From NCBI GenBank assembly GCA_964397625.1, contig CAYNJT010000003.1, positions 33,872 to 97,871 of the forward strand: a stretch of DNA of 64,000 bases. Direction: 5' to 3'. The notes beneath the pieces are model-generated. The model saw nothing but the letters and a program-made list of their open reading frames with translations, did not search any database and was not told where the DNA came from. The first letter of the stretch is position 1. Each line of letters begins with the position of its first letter. Below are positions 8,392-15,868 of the stretch, in pieces. Origin of the DNA: Leptolinea sp964397625 (GTDB taxonomy: Bacteria; Chloroflexota; Anaerolineae; Anaerolineales; Anaerolineaceae). The position numbers and the translations under genes were made by a program.

Positions 8392-8712
8392 CTATACACA
8401 ACCTTCCGGTTTGCCAAGGCCGGCAATGCGCGCCACTTTCTTGGCTGGACCTTTAGGGAAAAGTGCGAACAGGTCTTTGGTGGATATCCCGCAGCCATTG
8501 GTGATGGTCCGCAGGGTGGGGGAAGCCCCGCCGCTGGATTCGGCACTCTTACGGGAGAAGTCGATCACTTTCCAGTGGGCCTCGGTCAATGGATCGATAC
8601 CTTCTTCTTTGGCCAACTCGACGGCAATGTCCTTTGTCCACTCCGCCGGATTGGTCATGAAACCTTCATCGTTTACCTGTACGGTTTTGCCTGCGATTGT
8701 TTTTGTTGCCAT
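8392..8712 (-). CDS. TusE/DsrC-family sulfur carrier with a single C-terminal Cys
   Basis: A 106-residue DsrC/TusE-family protein. The C-terminal arm reads RIAGLGKPEGCV, with the universally conserved penultimate Cys105 (CysA). The second redox cysteine of true DsrC (CysB, just before the RIAGL segment) is alanine here, so it cannot form the CysA-CysB disulfide used with dissimilatory sulfite reductase; by family rules this is a TusE-like persulfide carrier. An extra cysteine occurs in TITNGCGIS. AGGAGG precedes the ATG. It sits between an SQR-like gene and a DsrE2-like gene, and no dsrAB is seen in the window. The likely role is to accept persulfide from, or pass it to, DsrE2. Confidence 0.9.
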   Translation of the reverse strand: MATKTIAGKTVQVNDEGFMTNPAEWTKDIAVELAKEEGIDPLTEAHWKVIDFSRKSAESSGGASPTLRTITNGCGISTKDLFALFPKGPAKKVARIAGLGKPEGCV

Positions 8713-8759
8713 AGCTCATTCCTCCTGAAATTTTTCAAACCTGTGAAAAGATGGAGACA

Positions 8760-9992
8760 CTATTTTTCTTTACCAGCCATGCTGAAAGCGCTGGGCAGAG
8801 GGACATCAATACCCTGCATCATCATATACCAGTACATATAACGGAAGAACAATTTGCCCCAATGGTTGATGGTTGATTCTTTCAGTAATGAAAAAGGCCC
8901 CAGACCGGGAACGGGGTATTTGCCTGGAAGCGGTTCAACGTCATAACTGAAATCGATAAGGAACGCTTTATTGAAACCAGATTCAATATAGCAGCTGGCA
9001 TGGCCGTCAAATTTGCCGTGCATTTCTTTGCCTGCCATATGCGCCAGCATGTTTTCTACAGCGTATTCCAATTGAAAGTGGACTACCGCGCCGGCTTTGG
9101 ATGCCGGGATATTCGTTGCGTCGCCCATCACCCAAATATTCGGCCAATTTTTGGATTGCAGGGTGAACTTGTCTGTCTGCACAAAATTGAGGTCATCTCC
9201 CATGCCCGAACGACCGATGACATCCGCGCCTTTGTTAACCGGTATGCTGATCAACACATCGTAGGGGATTTCACGTTCGTCATAGGAGCGCAGGATGTTC
9301 TTGCCTGCGTCCACTTCACTGGCCATGAAATCAGTCTCCATGTGAATGTTTTTCCTGGCCAGCAGTCCACCCAATGCTTCGGCAGATTTGGGTTTGGTGA
9401 ACGCGCCGGAAAGCGGGGTGGCATATACCAGTTCAACTTTGTTGCGCATACCGCGGCGGGTGAAATAATCATCCGCCAGGAAGAGGAATTCCAAAGGGGC
9501 AACCGGACATTTTATGGGGTTTTCCACCACGTTCATCACCAAACGGCCGCCTTCCCATTTCTCGAAGAAAGGATGCAACGCGGACGCGCCTTCGAAGGTG
9601 TAGAAATCAAAAATATTTTTGTGCCAGCCGGCGCCTTTCAGGCCTTCGGTTTCTTCAGGGTGAATATCCACGCCAGTCGCGATCACCAGATAATCGTAGT
9701 TGATCACCCGGTTGTCTTTCGTCAATTTAACCCGGTTGGCTGCCGGTTCAATCACCTCAATATCCGAAATAACGAATTCGACCTTGTCCGGTATAAAATT
9801 TCGCTTGGGTTTAATCACATGATCGGCGGTGTATTTGCCGAATGGGAGGAAAAGAAAACCCGGCTGGTAGTAGTGTTTTTCATCTTTATCCACCAGGATC
9901 ACTTTCCAGTCGTGAGAGTCCAGCTTTGAGGCCATTTTACGGGCCATCATCGTGCCGGCTGTTCCGGCCCCCAGAACCAACAGAGTTTTCAT
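8760..9992 (-). CDS. Sulfide:quinone oxidoreductase-like FAD enzyme
   Basis: A 410-residue flavoprotein of the two-dinucleotide-binding-domain superfamily. The FAD motif LVLGAGTAGT opens the protein, YDYLVIATG closes the first Rossmann unit and WVMGDATNIPASKAGAVVHFQ is the second FAD contact. It has just two cysteines, Cys162 (PIKCPVAPLE) and Cys334 (GHASCYIESG), at the positions of the redox-active pair of sulfide:quinone oxidoreductases; the third cysteine of some SQR types is missing. The C-terminus is aromatic and Met-rich (FFRYMYWYMMMQG), fit for membrane attachment near quinone. A GAGGAGG site precedes the ATG, 9 bases after the regulator gene. It probably oxidises sulfide (or a related persulfide) with electrons to quinone and hands sulfane sulfur to the two carriers encoded downstream. 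Substrate is inferred. Confidence 0.88.
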   Translation of the reverse strand: MKTLLVLGAGTAGTMMARKMASKLDSHDWKVILVDKDEKHYYQPGFLFLPFGKYTADHVIKPKRNFIPDKVEFVISDIEVIEPAANRVKLTKDNRVINYDYLVIATGVDIHPEETEGLKGAGWHKNIFDFYTFEGASALHPFFEKWEGGRLVMNVVENPIKCPVAPLEFLFLADDYFTRRGMRNKVELVYATPLSGAFTKPKSAEALGGLLARKNIHMETDFMASEVDAGKNILRSYDEREIPYDVLISIPVNKGADVIGRSGMGDDLNFVQTDKFTLQSKNWPNIWVMGDATNIPASKAGAVVHFQLEYAVENMLAHMAGKEMHGKFDGHASCYIESGFNKAFLIDFSYDVEPLPGKYPVPGLGPFSLLKESTINHWGKLFFRYMYWYMMMQGIDVPLPSAFSMAGKEK

Positions 9993-10001
9993 TATTCCTC
10001 C

Positions 10002-10748
10002 TCAGGAAATTTGGGTTAGATCTGCGATCTTCTTTAATCTGCGGGCAAAGGCAGACCGTTCCATCAAAATACTTTCAAAAGCCTGGGCTGTCGCGGAAGT
10101 CCAGGTATCAAGCTTTTCTTCCTGGTCATACGTCAACCAGGGAACTTTTTCATACATACTTTGGAGAAGTTCTCCGGGAATTTTGAATTCATGAGCTTTA
10201 TCAGCGAGCGGCGATTCTCCTCTTTCAGGGGAAACACCTTCCCTCCGGTATCCACCGACGAGAAATAGGCCGATGGGTTCCCCGGCCGATTGCACAACAG
10301 TCCCCGCGTAATTCAAACCGGCATGGCAGGTGAAGCGTTTCTTACCAGTCTGTGCCTGTTTCACAAAACCATTGTGCGATGCCCGGCATAAATCCTTGAT
10401 GGAATCCTGCCCGCAAACAAACCGGCAATACTCACAGGCACTGCTCATTTCAGTAATGAGGTTGCCCTGCATGTTGATCAATACCGCGGAATACTGGCTG
10501 ACTGTGGCAAACAGATTCTGGATGGTTTGCAGGCAATGCACCGGCAATCCGGTATCCTCGTTGTTCTTCTGAGCGTCATCACTCACCTTAAGGCCGTTGA
10601 CCAGGTTTTCCACATCCAGGCGTGAAAAGCGCCATTGCTGACCAATTTTGTTGCCGCGCAGACGGCCATCATTAAGCATCCGGTAGACGGTGATGCGGTC
10701 TACTTTCAACAAATCCTGTACCTGACGGGCGGTAAGAAGATCGTCCAT
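10002..10748 (-). CDS. HTH (excisionase-type) regulator with PocR sensory domain
   Basis: A 248-residue protein. Residues 1-52 are a MerR-like/excisionase helix-turn-helix (LTARQVQDLLKVDRITVYRM, QQWRFSRLDVENL). Residues about 70-225 resemble the PocR sensory domain, a PAS-like fold with conserved cysteines: SACEYCRFVCG, DLCRASH and FTCHAGLNYAG are visible and could bind a metal or an Fe-S cluster. PocR domains sense small organic ligands such as propanediol in known regulators; this cysteine set also fits redox or sulfur sensing. It is the first gene of the sulfur operon, so it probably controls it. A Crp/Fnr-type palindrome stands upstream of its promoter. Confidence 0.85.
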   Translation of the reverse strand: MDDLLTARQVQDLLKVDRITVYRMLNDGRLRGNKIGQQWRFSRLDVENLVNGLKVSDDAQKNNEDTGLPVHCLQTIQNLFATVSQYSAVLINMQGNLITEMSSACEYCRFVCGQDSIKDLCRASHNGFVKQAQTGKKRFTCHAGLNYAGTVVQSAGEPIGLFLVGGYRREGVSPERGESPLADKAHEFKIPGELLQSMYEKVPWLTYDQEEKLDTWTSATAQAFESILMERSAFARRLKKIADLTQIS

Positions 10749-10770
10749 ATGCTATATCAACCTATAACAT

Positions 10771-10812
10771 ATTATACAGGTGTTTTCGGGTATTACAAGT
10801 GATATTTATCAC
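10771..10812 (-). promoter_or_regulatory. Sulfur-operon promoter with Crp/Fnr-type palindrome
   Basis: On the minus strand TTGTAA (10793-10798) and a perfect TATAAT (10771-10776) are 16 bases apart. The palindrome GTGATATTTATCAC at 10799-10812 matches the Crp/Fnr-superfamily pattern (TGTGA-N6-TCACA at nine of ten positions; TGAT-N4-ATCA). Its centre is about 41.5 bases upstream of the expected transcription start near 10764, the classical position for an activator touching RNA polymerase. Confidence 0.7.
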
Positions 10813-10831
10813 AAATACGTAAAAACAGCGT

Positions 10832-10868
10832 AAAAAACCGGCTGGTTTTTTGCCAGCCGGTAAAAAAA
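10832..10868 (-). terminator. Terminator after metY
   Basis: The 8-bp stem CCGGCTGG/CCAGCCGG (10838-10845, 10853-10860) has a run of T on both sides, six of them following it on the minus strand. It ends the metA-metY transcript before the sulfur-operon promoter. Confidence 0.85.
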
Positions 10869-10919
10869 TAATGCTTGATTTTTTTGGTTGTGTTGACAAA
10901 TTGCGGAAATCAAGCAGCA

Positions 10920-12212
10920 TCAGGCCTGTTTCAGAGCCTGGTCAAGATCCCAGAGGATATCTTCAATATCTTCAAGACCGATACTCAGGCGGATGAAGTC
11001 AGGGGAAACTCCGGCTTCAATCTGTTGCTGTTCGTTTAATTGGCCGTGGGTGGTTGTGGCTGGGTGGATGGCCAGGCTTTTGGCATCCCCCACATTGGCG
11101 ACGTGGCTGAACAGTTTAAGATTATCAATGAACCTGCCGCCGGCAGCCGCGCCGCCTTTGATTCCAAAGCCCATCATGGAGCCGGCTCCTTTCGGGAAGT
11201 ATTTCTGCGCGGTTTTGTAATCCGGGCTGCTTTTCAAACCTGGATAGGCTACCCAGGTTACTTTGGGGTGTTTTTCAAGAAAATCCGCCACTTTTTGCGC
11301 GTTTTGCACATGGCGTTCCATCCGCAGGCTGAGGGTTTCAAGTCCCTGCAGGAAGAGAAATGAATTGAACGGCGAAAGGCAGCCGCCAAAATCGCGCAGA
11401 ATTTGAACGCGGGCTTTGGTGATAAAAGCGGCCGCCCCGACACTGGCAAACACCAGCCCGTGATAACTGGGATCTGGTGTGTTGAAATTCGGGAAGCGCG
11501 GATTTCCCTCCCATTGAAAGTTGCCGCCATCCACGATCACCCCGCCGATGGACGTTCCGTGCCCGCCAATGAATTTGGTGGCGGAATGCGTTACGATATT
11601 GGCGCCCCATTCAAACGGGCGAAACAGATACGGTGTGGCAAACGTGTTATCGATGACCAACGGGATGCCGAATTCCTTTGCGATCCCGGCGACTTCTTCA
11701 ATGGGAAAAACGTTGATGCGCGGGTTCCCCAGCGTTTCGCCGTATAGAATTCTCGTGTTGGGGCGAATGGCTCGACGGAAATTCTCCGGATCAGACGGAT
11801 CCACAAAGGTGACATCAATGCCAATGCGCGGGAAGGTGTAAGCGAACTGGTTGTAGGTTCCACCATACAGGGTGGCTGCCGAAACAATATGGTCGCCGGC
11901 CTGGCAGATCGCGAGAATGGCCTGCGCCTGGGCGGCATGCCCCGAGCTTACAGCCAATGCTCCAACTCCGCCTTCCAGTGAGGCAATGCGCTGCTCGAAC
12001 ACATCGCTCGTGGGATTCATGATGCGGGTGTAAATATTCCCCGGCTCCTTCAGGGCAAACAAATTGGCGGCATGTTCTGTGTTTTTGAACGCGTAGGATG
12101 TCGTCTGGTAGATGGGAACAGCCAGTGAATTGGTCGTCGGGTCTGCCGATTGGCCGGCATGCAATTGCCGGGTTGAAAAACCGAATTGGCGTGTGGGTTC
12201 TGTTGTTGTCAT
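10920..12212 (-). CDS. metY: O-acetylhomoserine sulfhydrylase
   Basis: A PLP enzyme of 430 residues, the usual length of O-acetylhomoserine aminocarboxypropyltransferase, that makes homocysteine from O-acetylhomoserine and sulfide in the cytoplasm. It opens with the family signature FSTRQLHAGQSADPTTNS, has YQTTSYAF, the PLP-contact SSGHAAQAQAI, the VIDNTFATPYLFRPFEWGA segment and the Schiff-base lysine in SATKFIGGHGTSIGG. It follows metA after a 134-base gap that contains a perfect 12-bp palindrome (12261-12272) but no riboswitch, so both genes share the SAM riboswitch in front of metA. The neighbouring sulfide-handling operon makes a direct-sulfhydrylation route to methionine sensible. Confidence 0.95.
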   Translation of the reverse strand: MTTTEPTRQFGFSTRQLHAGQSADPTTNSLAVPIYQTTSYAFKNTEHAANLFALKEPGNIYTRIMNPTSDVFEQRIASLEGGVGALAVSSGHAAQAQAILAICQAGDHIVSAATLYGGTYNQFAYTFPRIGIDVTFVDPSDPENFRRAIRPNTRILYGETLGNPRINVFPIEEVAGIAKEFGIPLVIDNTFATPYLFRPFEWGANIVTHSATKFIGGHGTSIGGVIVDGGNFQWEGNPRFPNFNTPDPSYHGLVFASVGAAAFITKARVQILRDFGGCLSPFNSFLFLQGLETLSLRMERHVQNAQKVADFLEKHPKVTWVAYPGLKSSPDYKTAQKYFPKGAGSMMGFGIKGGAAAGGRFIDNLKLFSHVANVGDAKSLAIHPATTTHGQLNEQQQIEAGVSPDFIRLSIGLEDIEDILWDLDQALKQA

Positions 12213-12346
12213 GATGTCTCTTCCTTATATAAATCGGATACTACCTGGATAGATGGATGCACGATGCATCGTCAAAGGACAATTTCATTTTTTACACATA
12301 TACAGGCGCATGGTTTTTCTCCTCAATGCTTCATACATCTTTTGGT

Positions 12347-13264
12347 TTATTTCAACTCATCCAGGTTGTAGGGCGTTTCTTCGTACACGCAATAATTCAA
12401 CCAGTTGGAGAACAACAGGCTGGCGTGACCGCGCCAGCGCACGATAGGCTGCCGTGTGGGATCGTCATTTGGGTAATAATTCTTTGGAACGGCAATAGGC
12501 AGTCCCAGGTTAATATCCCGGTCGTATTCACTCTTCAGGGTCAACGGATCATATTCAGAGTGTCCGGTGGCAAAGACCTGTTTGCCGTCGTGGGTGGAAA
12601 CCAGATAGATACCGGCTTCGTCTGATTCCGCCAGAATATCCAGCTCGGGAACTTTCTCAATATCCTCACGGCGTACTTCGGTATGGCGGGAATGCGGCGC
12701 GAAGAACCGGTCGTCAAAACCACGCAGAAGGTTGGTGTTCCTGGTACTGATGTGATGTTCAAACACCCCGAATTGTTTGGCCGGCAGCGGATACTTGGGG
12801 ATACCATATTTGTGATACAAACCAGCCTGCGCTCCCCAGCAGATGAAGAACGTGGAAAAAACATTGTGGGCTGACCAATCGATGATCTGTTTCAATTCAT
12901 CCCAATAGTCAACTTCTTCAAATGGCAGGTTTTCTACCGGCGCGCCGGTAATGATCAGGCCGTCAAAGCGGCGGTGTTTGATCTGTTCGAATGTCTGGTA
13001 AAAGGCCAGTAAATGCTCGGCAGACGTGTTCTTGCTCTGGTGGGTATCTGTGCGCACTAGGGTGATGTCCACCTGGAGAGGTGAATTCCCCAGCAAGCGC
13101 AGCAGCTGCGTTTCGGTGGCGATCTTGGTGGGCATCAGGTTCAGGATGGCAATCTGCAGTTCTCGTATATCCTGGTGGATAGCCCGATCTTCATCCATAA
13201 CGAAAATATTCTCGCTGTTCAGGGTTTCTCGGGCGGGTAATTTATTGGGAATTTTGATAGGCAT
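12347..13264 (-). CDS. metA: Homoserine O-acetyltransferase (MetA type)
   Basis: A 305-residue enzyme of the MetA/HTS family that acylates homoserine at the start of methionine synthesis. Cys142 (FICWGAQAG) is the acyl-enzyme nucleophile, and His235 with Glu237 (TGHSEYDP) complete the catalytic set. Residue 111 is glutamate (TGAPVE); work on Bacillus MetA showed that Glu here selects acetyl-CoA, whereas Gly selects succinyl-CoA, so although such proteins are often named succinyltransferases this one should be an acetyltransferase. That matches the adjacent metY. I chose ATG 13264, which has GGAG upstream; the open frame extends 47 codons further but runs through the riboswitch terminator. Confidence 0.95.
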   Translation of the reverse strand: MPIKIPNKLPARETLNSENIFVMDEDRAIHQDIRELQIAILNLMPTKIATETQLLRLLGNSPLQVDITLVRTDTHQSKNTSAEHLLAFYQTFEQIKHRRFDGLIITGAPVENLPFEEVDYWDELKQIIDWSAHNVFSTFFICWGAQAGLYHKYGIPKYPLPAKQFGVFEHHISTRNTNLLRGFDDRFFAPHSRHTEVRREDIEKVPELDILAESDEAGIYLVSTHDGKQVFATGHSEYDPLTLKSEYDRDINLGLPIAVPKNYYPNDDPTRQPIVRWRGHASLLFSNWLNYCVYEETPYNLDELK

Positions 13265-13279
13265 GGCTTTCTCCGAAAT

Positions 13280-13313
13280 AAAAAATCCTCTTCTTAAGGT
13301 AGATAAGAAGAGG
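13280..13313 (-). terminator. Riboswitch-controlled terminator of metA
   Basis: A 10-bp stem, CCTCTTCTTA/TAAGAAGAGG on the minus strand, is followed by A and TTTTTT. Its 5' arm can instead pair, with G-U pairs, with the 3' strand of the SAM aptamer P1 helix, giving the antiterminator used when SAM is scarce. Confidence 0.88.
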
Positions 13314-13334
13314 TGCGGAAAAGCCACAGATCTC

Positions 13335-13437
13335 CTCTCATCTCCCAGAAAACTGCTTCTGCGGGAATTGACACCATGCCTTGCGGCTGGTTGTCGAGGT
13401 ATCATAGGGCCCGTCCCTCCACCTCTCTGGATAAGAG
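13335..13437 (-). ncRNA. SAM-I (S-box) riboswitch aptamer
   Basis: Read on the minus strand the element has the S-box core in order: CTCTTATCCAGAG at the 5' end, GGTGGAGGGA, GGCCCTATGA, ACCTCGACAACC, GGTGTCAATTCC, and the closing GATGAGAG that pairs with CTCTTATC to form P1. Binding SAM stabilises P1 and frees the downstream terminator, so metA-metY are switched off when SAM is plentiful. The only unusual point is GACAACC where most have GGCAACC. Confidence 0.95.
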
Positions 13438-13495
13438 TGCATCAACTATTTAATTTTTGGGTACCGGCTGATTGGCTCAGCAAGTATTAGTGATT

Positions 13496-13524
13496 ATATT
13501 ACGACGATATAAAACAAAATGCAA
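13496..13524 (-). promoter_or_regulatory. metA-metY promoter
   Basis: TTGCAT (13519-13524) and TAATAT (13496-13501) on the minus strand are 17 bases apart, about 60 bases before the riboswitch. Confidence 0.65.
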
Positions 13525-13567
13525 GCATCAATTTTCAGAATGAGAAATTTCTTAAGTTTCTCCTTTG

Positions 13568-14089
13568 TCAGGCAGTTTTGACTGCCCATCGGCCAAACTT
13601 CATCACCAGAGGAAATGCCGGAATTAGAATTGCCAGACCAATCAGCCCCAAAAGGAGGGAGTGTTGGAACGTGATATTCATCACATTCAATTGGTAAAGC
13701 CAGAGCAGTGCTGATGGGATGAGGATAATCAGAGATGTGATTGTTCCGGGGATGATACAGCGCAGAAATAGCGATTGAGCAAAGTGGACGAACAGGTGCA
13801 GCGTGTAGAGGATTATTGCCCCGATAAAAACTCCCTGTATCCTTACATCACGTGGGAAGATCACAGCCAGTGTGCTGATGATGCTGATCAGGACCAGAAG
13901 CAACAAGACTGACATGGAAAATTGTTTCTGGTTGCTGGAGAGCAGAAGGGGAAGAATTTTTCGGGTAATAGGATAACGAACCTGGATCACATCAAAAACG
14001 GCTGAATTCTGCTTAACCCAACCGGGAAGATATAAGACCTCTTCCCCATCATGCAATATAAAAAGAACGATCAAAAGTAATGGTGTCAT
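13568..14089 (-). CDS. HXXEE-family membrane protein
   Basis: A 173-residue integral membrane protein with five likely helices (about 1-15, 60-78, 85-108, 112-135, 143-165). Near the N-terminus it has HDGEE (residues 13-17), the motif that defines the HXXEE domain family; its clustered His and Glu suggest metal binding inside the membrane, but no member has an established function that I know of. No ribosome site is clear; AATAAT lies 7 bases before the ATG, so a leaderless message is possible. It is divergent from the CPBP protease gene, from which it is separated by only 68 bases. Confidence 0.75.
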   Translation of the reverse strand: MTPLLLIVLFILHDGEEVLYLPGWVKQNSAVFDVIQVRYPITRKILPLLLSSNQKQFSMSVLLLLVLISIISTLAVIFPRDVRIQGVFIGAIILYTLHLFVHFAQSLFLRCIIPGTITSLIILIPSALLWLYQLNVMNITFQHSLLLGLIGLAILIPAFPLVMKFGRWAVKTA

Positions 14090-14122
14090 ACGTGGTATTA
14101 TTCTCTCAGATACAACCGGGGC

Positions 14123-14151
14123 TTGTGAAAACTCATTATAAACCTCATAAT
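14123..14151 (+). promoter_or_regulatory. Promoter of CPBP gene, predicted leaderless
   Basis: TTGTGA (14123-14128) and CATAAT (14146-14151) are 17 bases apart, and the ATG at 14158 begins 6 bases after the -10 box, where transcription should start. No ribosome site is present. Confidence 0.6.
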
Positions 14152-14157
14152 TTAACC

Positions 14158-15141
14158 ATGTTCAATGCTGTTTTTAACGGGAATAATCAACTGTTTGAGC
14201 TGGCCCGTCAGGGTTCTCTGAAGATTCCCCGGTTTCGGATCAAGGTTTTACAAAAAATCTGGGAGTATGCCTATCCCCTGGTCGCTTTTTTTTACGCCGG
14301 CATCGTACCCCTGCTATCTTCATTTTGCGCCGCCCCGGTGATTGTTGTCAATCTGGCAAGGGAAGAATTTTCGGAAGCCGCGTTCAATAATCCCACAAAT
14401 TCAAATTCTCCGCTGATCACCGCCATGTTCCTGGTATTCAGCTTTCTTCCGTTCTTTGTCTTTGTGTGGGGCTGGCTTGGTTTCTTTGAACATCGTTCCT
14501 TCTGGACAACCGGACTGGAGCGAACGGGAATTTGGAGAAAATATTCCCGGGGGGCGTTGGTAGGTTTTGGCATGATGGTACTTCCCGTCGCGGGGATGTC
14601 AGCTTTCGGCTTGATGAAGCCCGAGTCCGATCCGACCGTTTGGGCGGGAGTTGGCGCTATTCCGGGTGTAATCATCATGCTGGTAGGTTGGGTGGTGCAG
14701 GGCGCGGCCGAAGAGACTCTAACCCGGGGTTTCCTCTTGCCCGTTTTTGGCATTCGATACGGGACGTTTTGGGGGATTATTGCCTCATCCGTCCTTTTCG
14801 CTTCCATGCACCTGATGAATCAAAATCTCAATCCTGTTGCCGTGGTGAACCTTTTCCTGTTTGGCGTTTTTGCCAGTATGTATGCCATACTGGAGGGGGG
14901 ATTGTGGGGGGTTTTTGCCATTCACAGTCTTTGGAACTGGGCGCAGGGAAATATCATTGGATTGGAAGTCAGCGGTTCCTCCATTGGTGGAACCACATTG
15001 ATTAATTTACGGGAAACCGGTTCAGACCTGATTACCGGCGGAGCGTTTGGCCCGGAAGGCGGATTGGCTGTAACTCTGGTTTTAATCATCGCCTGCGTTG
15101 TTCTTCTCAGGGTTAAGACACCTCACTCTACAGAAAACTGA
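14158..15141 (+). CDS. CPBP-family intramembrane metalloprotease
   Basis: A multispanning membrane protein of the CAAX/bacteriocin-processing (CPBP, ABI) family, glutamate-type intramembrane proteases. Motif 1 is AAEETLTRGFLLPVFG (EExxxR), motif 2 is FASMH, and motif 3 includes HSLWNWAQG, so the catalytic Glu, Arg and His residues are in place. About eight hydrophobic segments are visible. The frame is open from 14080, but that start overlaps the divergent gene; ATG 14158 fits the promoter spacing. It is 19 bases from a lipoprotein gene and is probably cotranscribed with it. The substrate is unknown; in bacteria such proteases take part in peptide maturation, immunity to self-made bacteriocins or anchoring. 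Confidence 0.85.
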   Translation: MFNAVFNGNNQLFELARQGSLKIPRFRIKVLQKIWEYAYPLVAFFYAGIVPLLSSFCAAPVIVVNLAREEFSEAAFNNPTNSNSPLITAMFLVFSFLPFFVFVWGWLGFFEHRSFWTTGLERTGIWRKYSRGALVGFGMMVLPVAGMSAFGLMKPESDPTVWAGVGAIPGVIIMLVGWVVQGAAEETLTRGFLLPVFGIRYGTFWGIIASSVLFASMHLMNQNLNPVAVVNLFLFGVFASMYAILEGGLWGVFAIHSLWNWAQGNIIGLEVSGSSIGGTTLINLRETGSDLITGGAFGPEGGLAVTLVLIIACVVLLRVKTPHSTEN

Positions 15142-15160
15142 TTAACAAGGGGAAAACACC

Positions 15161-15868
15161 ATGTTTAGACATCTTGTATTTTCGGGTTTGGTAATTATCA
15201 TTTCCCTATCGGGCTGTGCAATATTAAAAAATTTTGATGATACTCCTGCACCAATCGAATTAATGTTTGTCGGCCCAGAAATGGTTAATTGCGACAATCC
15301 AGATCGCGAAAACCTGTGCATGCAAATTAAACAGCAGCGAGATGCTCCCTGGGAGCTGTACACGGGAAGGATATCCGGGTTGCAATACACCCCCGGCGTT
15401 ACCTATGAGTTGCAGGTTCAGGCAGAAAGAAATTCACAGATTTTTTCCGCTGGTCAGACCAATTGGGTGCTGTATAAAATTTTGGGCACTACCCCGGTGC
15501 CGAAAAGTGCGGATGTTGCCATTGATATTCGAAATGGTGCCTGGACATTGCTTGAATATGTCTACTCCGGACAGACGATAAAAGCCACCGGTGAACCACT
15601 CCCAAAGGCAAACTTCAGCATGGATTATCACATCTCCGGAACGACTGGCTGTAATAATTTCACCGGTATTTATTCCATCAATGAGGCGCATATTAAATTT
15701 GACGCGGTTTCTTCGTCCAAATCCATGTGTTCTGAAGGGGATGGCAGACTCCAACAGGAGCAGACAATATTAAATACTTTGAAACGAAATGCTGGTTTTA
15801 ACCTATCCGATGGGATTTTGACACTATCTTCTGAGGACAATACGACACAACTGATCTATACGCGATAA
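15161..15868 (+). CDS. Lipoprotein with DUF4377 and META (HslJ-like) domains
   Basis: A 235-residue exported lipoprotein. Residues 1-20 are a lipoprotein signal with lipobox LSGC (Cys20). Residues about 33-105 match the small DUF4377 type (EMVNCDNPDRENLCMQIKQ, WELYTGRISGLQYTPGVTYEL), and residues about 125-235 form a META/HslJ-type domain (WTLLEYV, ISGTTGCNNFTGIYSI, SSKSMC). The two domains commonly occur together in proteins tied to heat or antibiotic resistance (HslJ) but with no known activity. AAGGGGA precedes the ATG. It follows the CPBP protease gene by 19 bases. Confidence 0.85.
   Translation: MFRHLVFSGLVIIISLSGCAILKNFDDTPAPIELMFVGPEMVNCDNPDRENLCMQIKQQRDAPWELYTGRISGLQYTPGVTYELQVQAERNSQIFSAGQTNWVLYKILGTTPVPKSADVAIDIRNGAWTLLEYVYSGQTIKATGEPLPKANFSMDYHISGTTGCNNFTGIYSINEAHIKFDAVSSSKSMCSEGDGRLQQEQTILNTLKRNAGFNLSDGILTLSSEDNTTQLIYTR

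Noticed and set aside
9000..9929. 309-codon plus-strand frame inside the SQR-like gene
   Set aside because: Antisense shadow of a conserved flavoprotein; no ribosome site or known domain.
12213..12346. Second SAM riboswitch before metY
   Set aside because: The 134-base gap has a 12-bp palindrome but none of the S-box core sequences.
13265..13405. N-terminal extension of metA by 47 codons
   Set aside because: It would run through the SAM riboswitch and its terminator; MPIKIPN at 13264 with GGAG upstream is the family start.
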